A stretch of 64,000 nucleotides of DNA. It comes from Nectonema munidae (lineage: Eukaryota; Nematomorpha; Nectonematoida; Nectonematidae). This document shows, piece by piece, positions 46,271 through 56,400 of this stretch (positions within the stretch are counted from its first letter, which is position 1; each line of letters starts with the position of its first letter). The notes under the pieces were generated by a model that ran no database searches, had not been told where the DNA came from, and saw only the letters and a program-made list of their open reading frames with translations. The stretch is from positions 124,001 through 188,000 of the forward strand of contig JAUIRK010000949.1 of NCBI GenBank assembly GCA_030549495.1. The letters run 5' to 3'. A program made the position numbers and the translations under genes.

Positions 46271-49140
46271 ATACTTAATGAGTTCGTCATTTATATCCAC
46301 AAACTTTGAAAAACTTTGAAATTTTTGCTTTTATTCAAAATCTATGTAACGGAAAGTAAATATATGGCAAGAGTGGGAAAATTTAAGCACGAAAATCGAA
46401 AAAGTAAACATTTTATTCAAATTAGAAAAAATAAATAAAACAAGCAAAGAAAACAAGCGAAAAAATTAGCAAAGTAAACGAAATAAAAGAAATCCACCGA
46501 ATATGAATTGGACGCACTGGTGAGGAGGGTTCAGATGCAGTCTGAAGCAATGAAAAAACGAGATTCGAAATGAAGTTCGGGTCTAGGATTTGATGAATTA
46601 TCATCCTCATAAGTATTTTTCAGTAATATTTGTTTTCTTTAGAATTGATCCTGATACCCTAAAGAAACAGTATAAACAGCTGGTAAATGCTTATTTACAG
46701 AGTTCTTGATTATGATATCTTTTTAAATTTAATGTGAGCATCTCAATCCCTAGATGAGCCATAATAAAAAATTCTCTGCATAGAAAATCTGCAAGTGGTT
46801 GTTATATATAAAAACACTATTGGTACTCAAATTTTGGTCAATTGTTCTTTTCTAAAGATGATATGTGTTCAATCTTTTTGTATTTTTATCCAACAAAACG
46901 GTGCTAAGGATGGCGGTGGAATGCAACTTCGATCCCTCCTTTTGTTTTCAGATCTAGCCAGAAGTAAATTTCACTTCATAAAAACATTTACTTTAATTTT
47001 GTGAAAACCTTTCTTGCCTCTTCTCAATTCGCTTAGGCATAGAATAAACCTAAAAATTTTCGAAAATTAAAGTTTAGATTTCTTTTCCACAAAAACTTTC
47101 AATTCTGGTTTACCCGGGTTATGTTGTATACTTAAATGTTATTTTAATTATCTTATGATCTTCGTATATTACAATAAGTCCCAAAGAAGATTATTGACTT
47201 TTGATTGGATTTTTATTTTTAGTGAAAGGATGACGTCGAAAAATGCTCTTTGCCATCAATGGCTTTGCACGAATAAAGCCAAGAGCAATAAAATACCTAA
47301 AGAAAATCACATCAAGTTTGTTTCTCATGAACGTTGGAAAGTATCATTTACTTCATCTTATTCAGTTATACAACGCTGCACCATAGATGCGGTGTATTAT
47401 TATTATTATAAGATGCTCATTCGAGTTTTAGTTGAGTACATCGATTTTTAAAATTTGAATTTGAAGAAAAAATCTTCATTTGATTCGTTTTTTCATCTTT
47501 TTTTTCTGTTTTTTACGCGTTAAACTGTTTTCTGAACGTTTTTAACACGTCGTTGGCTTGCAACTCATCGAAAAGACTGGAAAATTCAATAAAATTTAGG
47601 AATGGACTTTTTTATTTTACGTTAAAATTAGTTTGTAAAGGAGCAAAAATCAGTTTATGAGTAGAAACAGACAAAATTTTCAAATAGAAATAGTTTATGA
47701 TTTAAAACACTTTTGCTTCTGTAATTTCACGAGATGAAGCGGATTACAAAATAATGAAATGGGAGAAAGACATGTGAGCTTTTTTGCTGTAATTTATGTA
47801 TTCATATGTATGTATTATATGTATGTCTGGATGTTTTTGTGGCAGGCGTGTATTAATACAAATAAATAAGAGAGTTTTACGTCAAGAATGTCAAAAAAAA
47901 GTATATATAAATGTATGTATGTACGATTGCTCTAACACTAAACCATGATAATGTAAATGAGAAATTTTGAAAAAGTTCTGAATGTTTAAGTTGAAAAAGC
48001 ATTTTTAATGTAATGCAAGATTTCAGTTATATATGCTTTCAGAAAACACCAGAAAAGCTACCGTATTATTCATATATACATTTTGTTTACTTTTGTAGTC
48101 ACGCTCCGAAGCACTGAATTATCTATCCACCATGAAGGAAAACTTCGAAATAACAATGTGACATCCGTCAAACCTCACTAATTAAATATATCATCTGCAT
48201 ATTTTCCCAATCAATATCCGAATTTTTATCTGCCTTTGATTGTTAACATGAAAAATTAGAAAAAACAATTCTTTTTTTCTATGAAATTTAATTTATATAT
48301 ATTTTTTTTAATAATATTTAATTATTATTTTTAAATATGGAAAAAGCATGCAATTTTTGTTAATTAAATTAATTTTTATAATATTAGCTAAATTTGGTCA
48401 CCTAGTTGATTAAAAAAAGGTAAATAAATTTTACCTTAAAAATCTTTTTGAATTTAATTAATCTTAAACTTTTGATGAGAAATTAATTATTTACTTTTAG
48501 ATTTAAATTAAATCATTCTCCTAGTATAACCTTTTTTATTTAGCGTGCCAATTTAGTAATCAAAAGCGCTCTTAGCTTTCAGAAACTTACTAATCTACTC
48601 AGAGGCTCTATAAATCAAAATTCTATATCTAACGACGTCAACACTAAAATATCTCTCAAGGGTAAAATGGACATAAATGCTGGTCAAGCTAAAAAAATGA
48701 ATCCCTTTATCAACAGCAAACCTCCCCCCTCAACTTACAAAACAGGAGTAAAAGAGAGCGCCAAACCACCCACCATCAACAACACAAAGTCAACTACTAT
48801 TCCGCCCCTAAATGCCAAGAAGATTTCCTTTGACACCAAATCTTTCCCCATTTCTTCCACACATTCTCAGCCTTCTTCATCCAAAAAAGAAGGAGAAGTC
48901 AAATCAATCATTCAACAAGTTGCCAAACCTACAAAGCCATCTACTACACCACCACCAGCCGTCTTCACAAAAATGGGTAATTCCAAATTTGAAAAAACGG
49001 CATCTAAATCATCTCCAGTACCAAAAGCATCAAAACCACTCCAAAGTAACGAAAGCACTTCTATCAAAGATAAAAAAGCAGAAAGGGTTGTCCCCAAAAA
49101 TCCATGGAACATTAACTTGAAGCCTGTCAATAAAATTTGA
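34011..49140 (+). CDS. MLCK-like Ser/Thr protein kinase, six exons, 490 aa
   Basis: A calcium/calmodulin-group kinase of the myosin light chain kinase/titin-kinase type, built by joining 34011-34072, 38381-38587, 41484-41819, 43875-44027, 47223-47340 and 48544-49140; all junctions are gt..ag and in phase (1473 nt). Seen: glycine loop LGSGKFGVV (residues 19-27), AAK lysine 43, helix C Glu 59, HLDLKPEN with Asp 135, DFG Asp 153, GTLEFIAPE with Glu 179, DMWSLGVITYALLSGISPFMG (191-211), and the last kinase motif ERMTSKNALCHQWL (254-267). Residues about 280-312, with HERWKRANLVIKSALSFQKL, resemble the autoinhibitory/calmodulin-binding segment of MLCKs. Residues 313-490 are Ser/Pro/Lys-rich and probably disordered. 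All catalytic residues are intact. The HLD form of HRD is usual in this family. There are no Ig or Fn3 domains here; a 5' untranslated exon may lie further upstream. The substrate is presumed, not shown. Confidence 0.88.
34671..34860. mobile_element. TTAA-flanked MITE, 190 bp, relative of 2725-2876
   Basis: It begins CCCATTTGATCC after TTAA (34667-34670) and ends AATGGG before TTGA (34861-34864), which probably was TTAA. Inside, GTCGACTTTACAAAAATAAA, ATCGTCTGC, ATACAAATCTTC and ATATCGTCTGA match 2725-2876 in reverse complement. It lies in intron 1 of the kinase gene. Confidence 0.7.
34865..35060. repeat. Degenerate second copy of the TTAA MITE, in tandem
   Basis: Directly after TTGA another CCCATTTGATCC start appears, followed by several AAGCAGACgA / GATTTGATaTAAAA words, each about 60 bp apart (34883, 34930, 34997). 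It looks like tandem or nested decayed copies of the same family. Confidence 0.5.
35100..35255 (-). mobile_element. tRNA-derived SINE, family 1 (copy 2)
   Basis: The reverse complement contains TTAGATATTGGGTTTCGAT, the B box GGGTTCGATTCCCC, ATAGTTCGATACAAGC and AAACACCCCAAGGTA in the same order as 11078-11222. It is inserted in intron 1 of the kinase gene, antisense to it. Confidence 0.65.
38381..38587 (+). CDS. MLCK-like kinase, coding exon 2
   Basis: The acceptor is GTTTTTTTCTAG (to 38380), the donor GTAAGT (from 38588). It encodes residues 21-89 plus two bases of Tyr 90: rest of the glycine loop, ATP lysine (FAAKFFDV), helix C glutamate (AKKEFSILKKL) and the strand leading to the hinge (YIVVLE). 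207 nt, entering in phase 2 and leaving in phase 2. Confidence 0.88.
40138..40986 (-). mobile_element. Tc1-like element with about 200-bp inverted repeats, internally deleted
   Basis: It is bounded by TA on both sides (40136-40137 and 40987-40988). AGTGCAAATGTTTTCGGCC at the left is matched in reverse at the right, and the similarity runs inward for roughly 200 bp, with a second GGCCATTTG-type block near each inner edge. Between them, about 40430-40615 on the minus strand encodes the end of a Tc1-type transposase (..LEELWEYSEQEWELIPNEY.., SPFPRRIYSIRAK then stop). The rest of the transposase gene is gone. It sits in intron 2 of the kinase gene, antisense. Confidence 0.85.
41484..41819 (+). 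CDS. MLCK-like kinase, coding exon 3
   Basis: The acceptor is TATATATTTTTTAAG (to 41483), the donor GTAAGC (from 41820). It encodes residues 90-201 plus two bases of Leu 202: GCEVFEKI hinge region, IVHLDLKPENIM catalytic loop, LIDFG, GTLEFIAPEV and DMWSLGVITYA. The exon starts 76 bases upstream of the first internal Met; the upstream part is required by the family alignment. Confidence 0.9.
43875..44027 (+). CDS. MLCK-like kinase, coding exon 4
   Basis: The acceptor is ATTCTGCTAAAG (to 43874), the donor GTAATT (from 44028). It encodes residues 202-252 plus two bases of Ser 253: LSGISPFMGDSD completes the YALLSGISPFMG motif, followed by an acidic helix and EEAEDFINCLLHIKK, the usual helix before the last kinase motif. 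153 nt. Confidence 0.88.
44170..44290. repeat. Possible remnant of the TTAA MITE family
   Basis: AATCAGACGATATCT, ACGCAGATGATTTAT and AAAGCAGACGA are words shared with the TTAA MITEs at 2725 and 34671, but no ends are preserved. In intron 4 of the kinase gene. Confidence 0.35.
45589..45918 (+). pseudogene. hAT transposase fragment, DUF4371-like
   Basis: The plus strand reads DAEHQKCMPANLIRYNAIES, then HRSDNIKCGYNQD and ISHIDQLTLNLRYI, then an MLFLPSLFF block and DCHSQSYDN at about 45876-45900. These are in the order of DUF4371-bearing hAT transposases (HQLSxxxRYV..., CxGQSYDNA). Stops and frame changes occur after 45770. The right side is cut by the LINE inserted at 45934. Confidence 0.5.
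45934..46267 (+). mobile_element. 5'-truncated LINE 3' end with target-site duplication
   Basis: A 73-codon frame (45936-46157) has the typical extreme C-terminus of non-LTR retrotransposon polyproteins: LEEHRLRWLGHLEKMD, TGQARRGRPKKRWEDAVKED. It is followed by a short 3' region and a (GAT)n tail (46237-46267). The 15-bp sequence GATATACTT.ATGAG occurs on both sides (45919-45933 and 46268-46282) with one difference, marking target-primed insertion. Only the last about 334 bp of the LINE were copied. The clade is not certain. It interrupts the hAT fragment in intron 4 of the kinase gene. Confidence 0.85.
47223..47340 (+). CDS. MLCK-like kinase, coding exon 5
   Basis: The acceptor is GATTTTTATTTTTAG (to 47222), the donor AAA/GTATCA (from 47341). 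It encodes residues 253-292: SERMTSKNALCHQWL, the last conserved kinase motif (compare RMTAxxALxHPWL), then a Lys-rich stretch and HERWK, the beginning of the calmodulin-binding-like segment. Enters in phase 2 and leaves in phase 0, which fits both neighbours. Confidence 0.85.
48544..49140 (+). CDS. MLCK-like kinase, terminal coding exon 6
   Basis: The acceptor is CCTTTTTTATTTAG (to 48543). It encodes residues 293-490 and the stop TGA. The first 20 residues (RANLVIKSALSFQKL..) continue the calmodulin-binding-like helix; the rest is low-complexity, rich in Ser, Pro, Thr and Lys with repeated KP..P motifs, ending NPWNINLKPVNKI. The tail is unlike its nearest relatives as far as I can tell. AATAAA appears at the very end of the coding region and again near 49815; the latter could be the polyadenylation signal. 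Confidence 0.82.
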   Translation, partial: RANLVIKSALSFQKLTNLLRGSINQNSISNDVNTKISLKGKMDINAGQAKKMNPFINSKPPPSTYKTGVKESAKPPTINNTKSTTIPPLNAKKISFDTKSFPISSTHSQPSSSKKEGEVKSIIQQVAKPTKPSTTPPPAVFTKMGNSKFEKTASKSSPVPKASKPLQSNESTSIKDKKAERVVPKNPWNINLKPVNKI

Positions 49141-49141
49141 A

Positions 49142-51080
49142 ATGGTTGCTACCTGGACAAGCGTTAACCTTTTAGGCGATTTTTTAGATGTAAACATTTG
49201 TTGCAGGCCTTTTATATACACATATATATAAAAACGTATTTCTCCATTTTCAATGAAGTGAAACTTGTTCACAACACAACCATAAATCATCATCCACATC
49301 CTCCCCTTTTTCCATCAGTTAACCAATTTACTTTTATTTTAGTTAAAAGATTTTATAACAAATTTGAATGTAGAGTTATTATATTTTTATCTCATTGTTT
49401 CATTGTTTTTAAAAAAAATCCTCGCTCACTTTATTACAATCAAAGCATTATTTTTTACCATGCACAAATTATTTATTTAAGCCCTCGTGTTTCTCTTCTC
49501 TATGATTGGACACACTCTTACTTATTATTGGTGATCATACTTCTAGTCACGATGCATATTTTGTCATATGATTGATTTGTTCAGTTATTTCTTTATTTTT
49601 GAATCAGTATTAGTTCGTACTGATAACTCTCTATCTAATTTCTTTTATTGTCTCCTTTATTTTTCAAAACTCGCTTCCCTTTTTGGAATGGTAAGTGAAT
49701 GTAAATACCAATACACCACATACGCACGCGTGCATGTAACAAACTATTTTATTTAAATTGCGCGCGTTCCTGTCTATCTTACTTATTTTCAACGATGTTG
49801 TTTCTGTGTAATATTTAATAAAGCTTTCAATCATTTGGTGTCTAAAACTTACTACCATTTTCACATAATGGCATTCATGCCAACTACCGCGATTTGAACG
49901 CTTCAACCGGAATCGTGATAAAAAGTTTTGTAAAAATTCTAATTTTAAAAATTTGTAAAAAAAAATTTTTTTTTCTATTTTATAAAAAATATATTTCAAA
50001 TTCAAATACTGAGTGAGATATAAGTAAGTTAAAAAAGATTGAAACTAAACATTGAACAATAAAAAATAACCAAAAATTATCTACTCACCCCAAAGATTAT
50101 CACAACTTATTCACAACACAAGTTAGGGGCTGCTAAAAATGGGCTTATGATAAAGAAACTTTTGAATAGGCTGAAAGCAATTATTTAATTTTATGATAAA
50201 AAAATTATATGATAGTTCTACTCTATCTATATACAATCTACTCATTCACCAATATCCAGATCCCCGTTTTAACCGTACCCTGTCAGTACTAGATGGAAGT
50301 TGGGTTGACTTGTGAAAAGAAAGTTTACATAGCTTGGCTTATGTAATTTGAAAGACGCCCACTCAGTGGCGTAACCATGAGAATTGCCGCTCTGATGAAC
50401 TTTATTTATTTAGAAATTAGTTTTATATAAATGCTTAAAGAAAATAATTCTTTAATATGAAAATAAAAAAAACTGTAAATTTTATTTAATTACATACAAA
50501 TATTCATTTTCAACTTTTTATAGATGAACTTTTTTAGTTTTTTTATTAGCAAACTCTTCAATAACTTCGTCTAATTACGCCACTGCGCCCACTTACCTTA
50601 TTCACAATAGTACGATAGGCCTTAAACTTCTTAATAAAACTAACGAAAATGATGAGCAAATTTAAAAATTTTGTATGTAAGTCAATTTTCATAGTCTTAA
50701 CTTTCATAGTTTTTGTAGAATGAGCCTTTGTTTTTGGAGCGGTTTTTGAAGTCTAACCCCTTTTTGAATTCAAAAATGAAGTCAGTGGCATAATAGTTAT
50801 TATAAGACCATTTTTAGACATAAACAGCGAAATTGAAAGACACTTTTTGACACCCTAATTGCGATAACAGTGTCTGGAAATGAAATTACCATGGTTCATT
50901 TAATATAAAAAATGTATAGTATTTATTAAAACTAAGATAATATTTTCGCAAATTTCAGACGTAAACCACAAATTCGATTGAAATTTTCACCTAATGGGTT
51001 GTGAGAAAAAGGCCTACTAGGGCCAACTTCTTTTTTTAATAAAAAAACTAAAACAAGATAAAAAATACATCACAACAGAC
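49142..51080. other. Probable 3' UTR and intergenic DNA
   Basis: After the kinase stop there is AT-rich DNA without a supported exon. ATTTAATAAAGC at about 49813 is a possible polyadenylation site. Short frames at 49198-49756 have no recognisable motif. Confidence 0.35.
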
Positions 51081-51089
51081 TGCTGAGCT

Positions 51090-51310
51090 ACTCACTTCTG
51101 AACACGTTGATGACGAGATGGACAGACAGTTTAAGAAGGTCTCGGCAAAAGATGCTGTCTTTGGTGGATAACAAATGCTGAAACTCTTTGAGCAGCAAAG
51201 CATGTCTTTAGAAGTCCTGCAAATGCAGAATCTTCTTCGTAAGGCTAAGAAGATAGAGAATTAGGCCACAAGACAGAAGATAATTGACGACTTCTTCAAG
51301 AAACAGTAGT
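51090..51310 (+). pseudogene. Tigger/jerky-type transposase C-terminal remnant
   Basis: The plus strand reads TSEHVDDEMDRQFKKVSAKD, a stop, MLKLFEQQSMSLEVLQMQNL, another stop, then ATRQKIIDDFFKKQ and a final stop. The helical, charged pattern and the KIIDDFFK ending recall the C-termini of Tigger and jerky-like proteins. No other part of the element is visible nearby. Confidence 0.4.
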
Positions 51311-51799
51311 GTTCCGCTTTATGATCACAATCCGTTATTCTGTATTTCTATACATATGACTGATGTTTATATGACTTTAGCAGATATTTGTTATATATGA
51401 ATGATTATTTTAATTATGTTAAATAAATAAATAAATATTTCTATCATATGTGTTTGTGTTTATCGATTATTAGAAAGTATAAAATAAAAAACACTTCAAA
51501 CTGTACCATGATGTGAAGTAGGTCTCTATCAAAATAGTCTAATATTTGTCTGATTATTAATGGAATTACCCCCTAAACTTTGTTAAATGTGTTTATAGAT
51601 ACTTGTATACTTATATCTTAATTCTGACAATACATGGATCAGATAATTCACGAGGGTTGGTCACCTTCCCAGTGGTCGTGTTTTAAGGGGGGGGGGGCTA
51701 CTGTACTTAAAAATTCAAGGTTATTAGAAATAGGATAGGCAAAGATTAGTAGGAAATCATGAATTTTTCCAAGGGGAAGATATTTTTCAAAATTTGAAA

Positions 51800-52650
51800 A
51801 ATACGAATTTTAGTAAGTTTTCAGTCCGAAGGAGATATTATTTGGATATTTCCTTATTTGGGAAAGAGTAACAATCAATTTCTTTAATATAATGTCAAGT
51901 GTAAGACAGTTAGAGAGAAAGTAAAGAAGGATTTTGGGTGTGCACTGTGCACGTTGAGCAATTGAGAGATTTCCGGGGATGGGCGTGATATAAGACATTA
52001 AATTTTCTAGGTAGCAGCTTATTACTTTATTATGTGATTGCATAGATAATAATGGGTAGAATGAGATTCAAAGAAATAGTTCTGAAGAAAAGAAAATCTT
52101 TTGCATGGTCTTTGAAATTAGTATAAATAAATTTGTTAAAAATTTTTAGCATTAACAAGTTTTTTCAAAGTCTGCGGACCAATCTAGACTACAGAGTGTA
52201 ACATCAAGGTATTTAACCGAACTCAGTGGAGAAAATATCTTGTTTCAGACGTAGCACACATATTCTAGCTTATACGTCTGAAAAGAACTATATTAATTAT
52301 TATGACATCTAGATAGCAAGATAGCATCATCTGCTTAAGAATGTACTTAATCTTAATAAATATTAACGATATCATATAAGACATTTGAGAAGAGAAAAGG
52401 ACAGAGAATTTATCTCTGAGGAATACCTATATCAACATTACTATCAGAAGAGGATAAATTATTGTTAAAAAATAAGAGTCAGGTGAAGATAAAAAAGATT
52501 TAATGGAGTAAAGAATGATACCTCTAGAACCATATCTATGTGATTTATGACAAAATAATATGGTTGAAAGAGTCGCTTTTTTGAAGTCTAAGAACACACC
52601 TAGGATAATGTAATTTATTAAGTCATCTTTTTATTAACGGTGAGTAATAT
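51800..52650 (-). pseudogene. LINE reverse transcriptase remnant
   Basis: Reading leftwards from about 52620: IILGVFLDFKKA (compare LGVFLDFKKAFDTV), YGSRGIIL with SIKSF, then VDIGIPQ..ILCPFLF (compare GVPQGSILGPLLF), and ADDAIL at about 52320 (compare the catalytic FADDT block); downstream, 51810-52043 stays open as a 77-codon frame. The blocks are those of a non-LTR reverse transcriptase palm, in correct order but with several stops and with the second Gly of GVPQG lost. Inactive. Confidence 0.7.
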
Positions 52651-53059
52651 GAGTTTGTCATTTTGAAGTTTTTCTTTCTTTATATAATGTTTAAATTTTA
52701 TCATGATAATAAACTTCCAAAGAATAAGATAAATAAAGATTAAGAGTAAATGATAGGTTTTAAATAACGTTTTTGTTAATAAAAGAAAATTGTACATTAT
52801 ATGGTTAATAAAGCTAGAAGTGTGCTAAAAAATTATTAGGGGGATGGGGGTGGGGGGGGGCTGTGAATGGGCAATAAAAAGTTACATTATGGAAAAAATT
52901 TATTATCTTATCAGAAGAGGGCGTTAAAAGTACTATATAAATTGCAAAAGCAAATTTTAATAAAGGCATTTAATCATATTCAAACAGTTTTGTTTCTAAT
53001 ATATGGCATAGAGATTACTTGCACAGCGATATGTTTTTATAATTTTTTCTTAAGTTAAG

Positions 53060-53145
53060 ACACTTGGGGCAAGTTGAAAATTTTCAGAGGGGGGGGGGGC
53101 AAAAAATAAAACCCAAAAATATATAGGTAGCGCGGGCTTCCAAAC
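53060..53145. repeat. Repeat fragment with G-run, similar to the flanks at 24970-25320
   Basis: AAACCCAAAAATATATAGG, then TAGCGCGGGCT, corresponds to the two sides of the MITE at 25005 (CCCCAAAATTTAATAGG and GGTAGCGTGGGCT) joined without the MITE. A run of 12 G at about 53089 precedes it. Confidence 0.5.
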
Positions 53146-53329
53146 ATCCATATAATAATAATTAATAATAATTTTATTTTTGAACGAAAAAATATAGTTA
53201 TTAATTGATTATATAAGGTTACTAATAAATCCAAATAAATCAAGTAATAGATATTATAGATATAATAAAAATATAGAATTAATTTGACGTTAAATTTTTA
53301 TTTTTTTACGGCTCTTTCCAAGGCATAAA

Positions 53330-53431
53330 ATGGCATCGGAAAAACCACAAGAACTTCAAATTGCTGAAAATTTCGTCAATTTTTTCTATACAAACTTTGC
53401 TACAAATAGAGAGCCAATTTTTGGACTTTAT
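53330..53431 (+). CDS. NXT1-like, exon 1
   Basis: ATG through residue 34 (..REPIFGLY); donor TAT/GTATAT at 53432. A possible acceptor (CTTTCCAAG, to about 53322) just upstream suggests a 5' untranslated exon. Confidence 0.75.
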
Positions 53432-56400
53432 GTATATTTTAATATTATTATTTTTTCATCATCATAATTAATTTATTCATATAGGCAGATAATGCAACAC
53501 TGACACATGAAACCTCCAAAATTTCTGGAAAAGCTATGATTATTGAAAAACTAAAAGTGAACTATCTTTTTATTCTTTAAATAATATGTGTAAGGTTATA
53601 AAATTTTAAATTATCCAAAATACAAAGAAATTAGAAGGTATATAGTAGTGTTTTAATAGAGATTTAAAGTAGTTTACTGTTTTTTAGAATATAAATTTTA
53701 GAAAATCTTTGGATTATTAATTGTCAATTTTGTAATCTTTTTCAAATGTTTTAAAAGTATTAAAGTTAGTATAAAATTAGAAGTATGTGTCATTGGACAT
53801 TTTCTCTTTTAAATTATATTTTTAATTTAGTAAAATAGTCTTTGATGTATTTATTAAAATTCAGTCTCACTAACAACGATAGTTATACTTAGCTAAATTA
53901 TCGACCAAGGCATATTTTTATTTGGCTGACTCAAAATTCTTGATTCCAATACAAAATGAAAATATTCATTTTATAGACTGAAGGAAGAGGACCAATAGTT
54001 TATTCAAGAAATACAAGCAAGATAATGCTGATAAGTCATCAAAAAGTTGTAAATAAATAAGATAAATGGTTTTGTAATATTTTTTTATTGATGACTACAC
54101 TCCTCAAGGCTTCTTCATATTACAGAAATTGAAGAGAATGGAAGAATAACAAGTATCACAAAGTGGAAACTGTTAAGCTCAAAATAGCCCTATTCTTACT
54201 CCAGGAGACTATAGGATGATGGATTTACATTTCTACAACATATTTCCTGTGTATGATGGTATTGGGAGATTTTCAGAAGAAAATTCTAAATGATATGTGT
54301 TTACAGATAGTGTTAAAGAAATAAGTGTGATATTGAGGAAGAAAGTACATCAACATATGCTAAGTGTATTATCTTTTTTAGAACAAATTTTACATGAGTG
54401 AATACAAGAAAGCAATGTTAGTAAACACTGATTCAACTTTTATCAACATGCTGACTAACTTTTTATTTTCTTTTACAATTCCTCTATTATAGGCCTCGGA
54501 TTATCGTATTTTCAATGAAATCTGTTCATGGGAAAATTTGTTCCTGCATAATAATGACAACATTGCAAGCATAATGGGCGGGCTGTCCTATTATACTAAT
54601 ATTATATGTGTGTTCTCTAAGTCAGAAAACAAATATGATTCTGTAATGTTACAAGAGATTATATATATATATTTCTCCCAAAAACTGAAGAGGAAGAAAA
54701 TAACTTTTAAGTAAATATTTTTAGTAGTATTTTTCGAAATCTCAAAACTGATTATAATTAATCAAAGAAAAACGAAAAAAGAAAGAAAAACAAGAAACCG
54801 CAATGGGAACGCGAACGAGATCAAACGAGAAAAAAACAATAGGAGTGAAGAACCCTGTCTAAGTAATTACATATTGATTTGATTTTGCTGTGTCAAGTTT
54901 GTAAAAATCCTTGTTTTTGAAAAAGGATTGAAAAAATCGATGTCTAATGATAGTGAATTATAACCAAGTATTAGAGTGTTCAACCTCACCTCGTTAATTT
55001 GACTAAAAGCAAATTACACCAATTTCTACATATCTAATATTGTATTTAAGTTTTAGAGTAGTTAACTTTTTCTCATAAATTTTACTAAAAATATATCATC
55101 TCAAAAATAGATTTTTAATGACCACTAAAAGTTATATTATTCTGAGTGTTAGAAAAGTCAAATTAGTGTTTTTAGCGATTTTGTTATCGATGGCTATAAT
55201 GTCATTTTTAAAATTGGAGCTTTTTAATTTTGTTAGTTCTGCCAATTTAGTAAAAACAAAAAAGAAGTTAGGACTTAATTTATTGCATGTAGATTATGCC
55301 GAAGCATATCTAATTAAAAATATTTTTTATCGGCAGAGCTAAATTTTTTTGACTATTGATCATTAATTTTATGAAAAAATTAGCGATAGTATGTTCTATT
55401 GTTAAAACCAATGTTTAAAAAAATTAAAATTGACTCCTCCCCTGATGTAACTTATTTTGCTCCCTCGAACTCCTTTAAAATATATAAATGTGTACACTTT
55501 CTTATAGTCCAGTTTCCTTAGAATCAGTGTTATCCCGTGCTTATAGGAGTTAAATCATTTTGAAGATATATCTCATTTTCCACATAATTACGAAAATCAT
55601 CAATGGCGATGTCATGAAAAGTTTTTACTAAAGCCACTAAGATTTTCTTCTTTAGCTTTCTAATGAATAAATATTTAATGTTGCAAGTATCAGGCTCTAC
55701 TAGGTTCAGCTATTAACCCTCGCACACCACGCGCATTTTCTCCGCGATACAGCTTTTTTACATTTTATAGAAAACTTTAATTGAACGAAAACCATATGAA
55801 GTAAACGTAAATTTCCAAAAGCAACCAGTTAATCGATTAAAGAAAAACTTATGGAAAAAATTTTGATTACATTCACAAAACTAACACAAAAATTATAGAT
55901 GGCGTTAATCTAATATTGTAAACGAGCACTTTAAAATATGAACCTTTGAAAAAAGTTTTTATTAGAAACTAAGTAAAAAATAGAATTAAATTTTATTTAT
56001 TTTTTGTAAAAGCGCAATCAAAAAAAACTTTTCATATACAGCTTGAGCAGGCAGTTTTTGAATGGTTCTTACAGATAAAACTAGAACACTTAGAACAAGT
56101 TCTTGTTTTATTTCTTTTACTCAAACACATATAGCAAGCCCCTCTTTTTGAACTTGATTGTTCATTTGTATCATCTTTATATCCGTAAAAAGATAATAAA
56201 AACTTAATTTGTATAGGAAGTTCAAGAATTGTTGCTTTCGCTTCCATGCATTCTTCAGCCAGACGAAAACAAAGATTTTTTATAAAAAAATTTCTACCAC
56301 TTTGTTTAGAGTTAGGAAAATTTTCGGGTAAGTTGTATCGCGATACAATCCATGTGTTGACAAGTAATGTCTAAATAATTACAGAATGCTGCTAAAGGCC

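Noticed and set aside
46644-46681. Short segment between good splice sites (reads RIDPDTLKKQYKQL) as a kinase exon
   Set aside because: It fits the phase after exon 4, but the true last kinase motif is encoded at 47223-47340, and including both breaks the frame and the family order.
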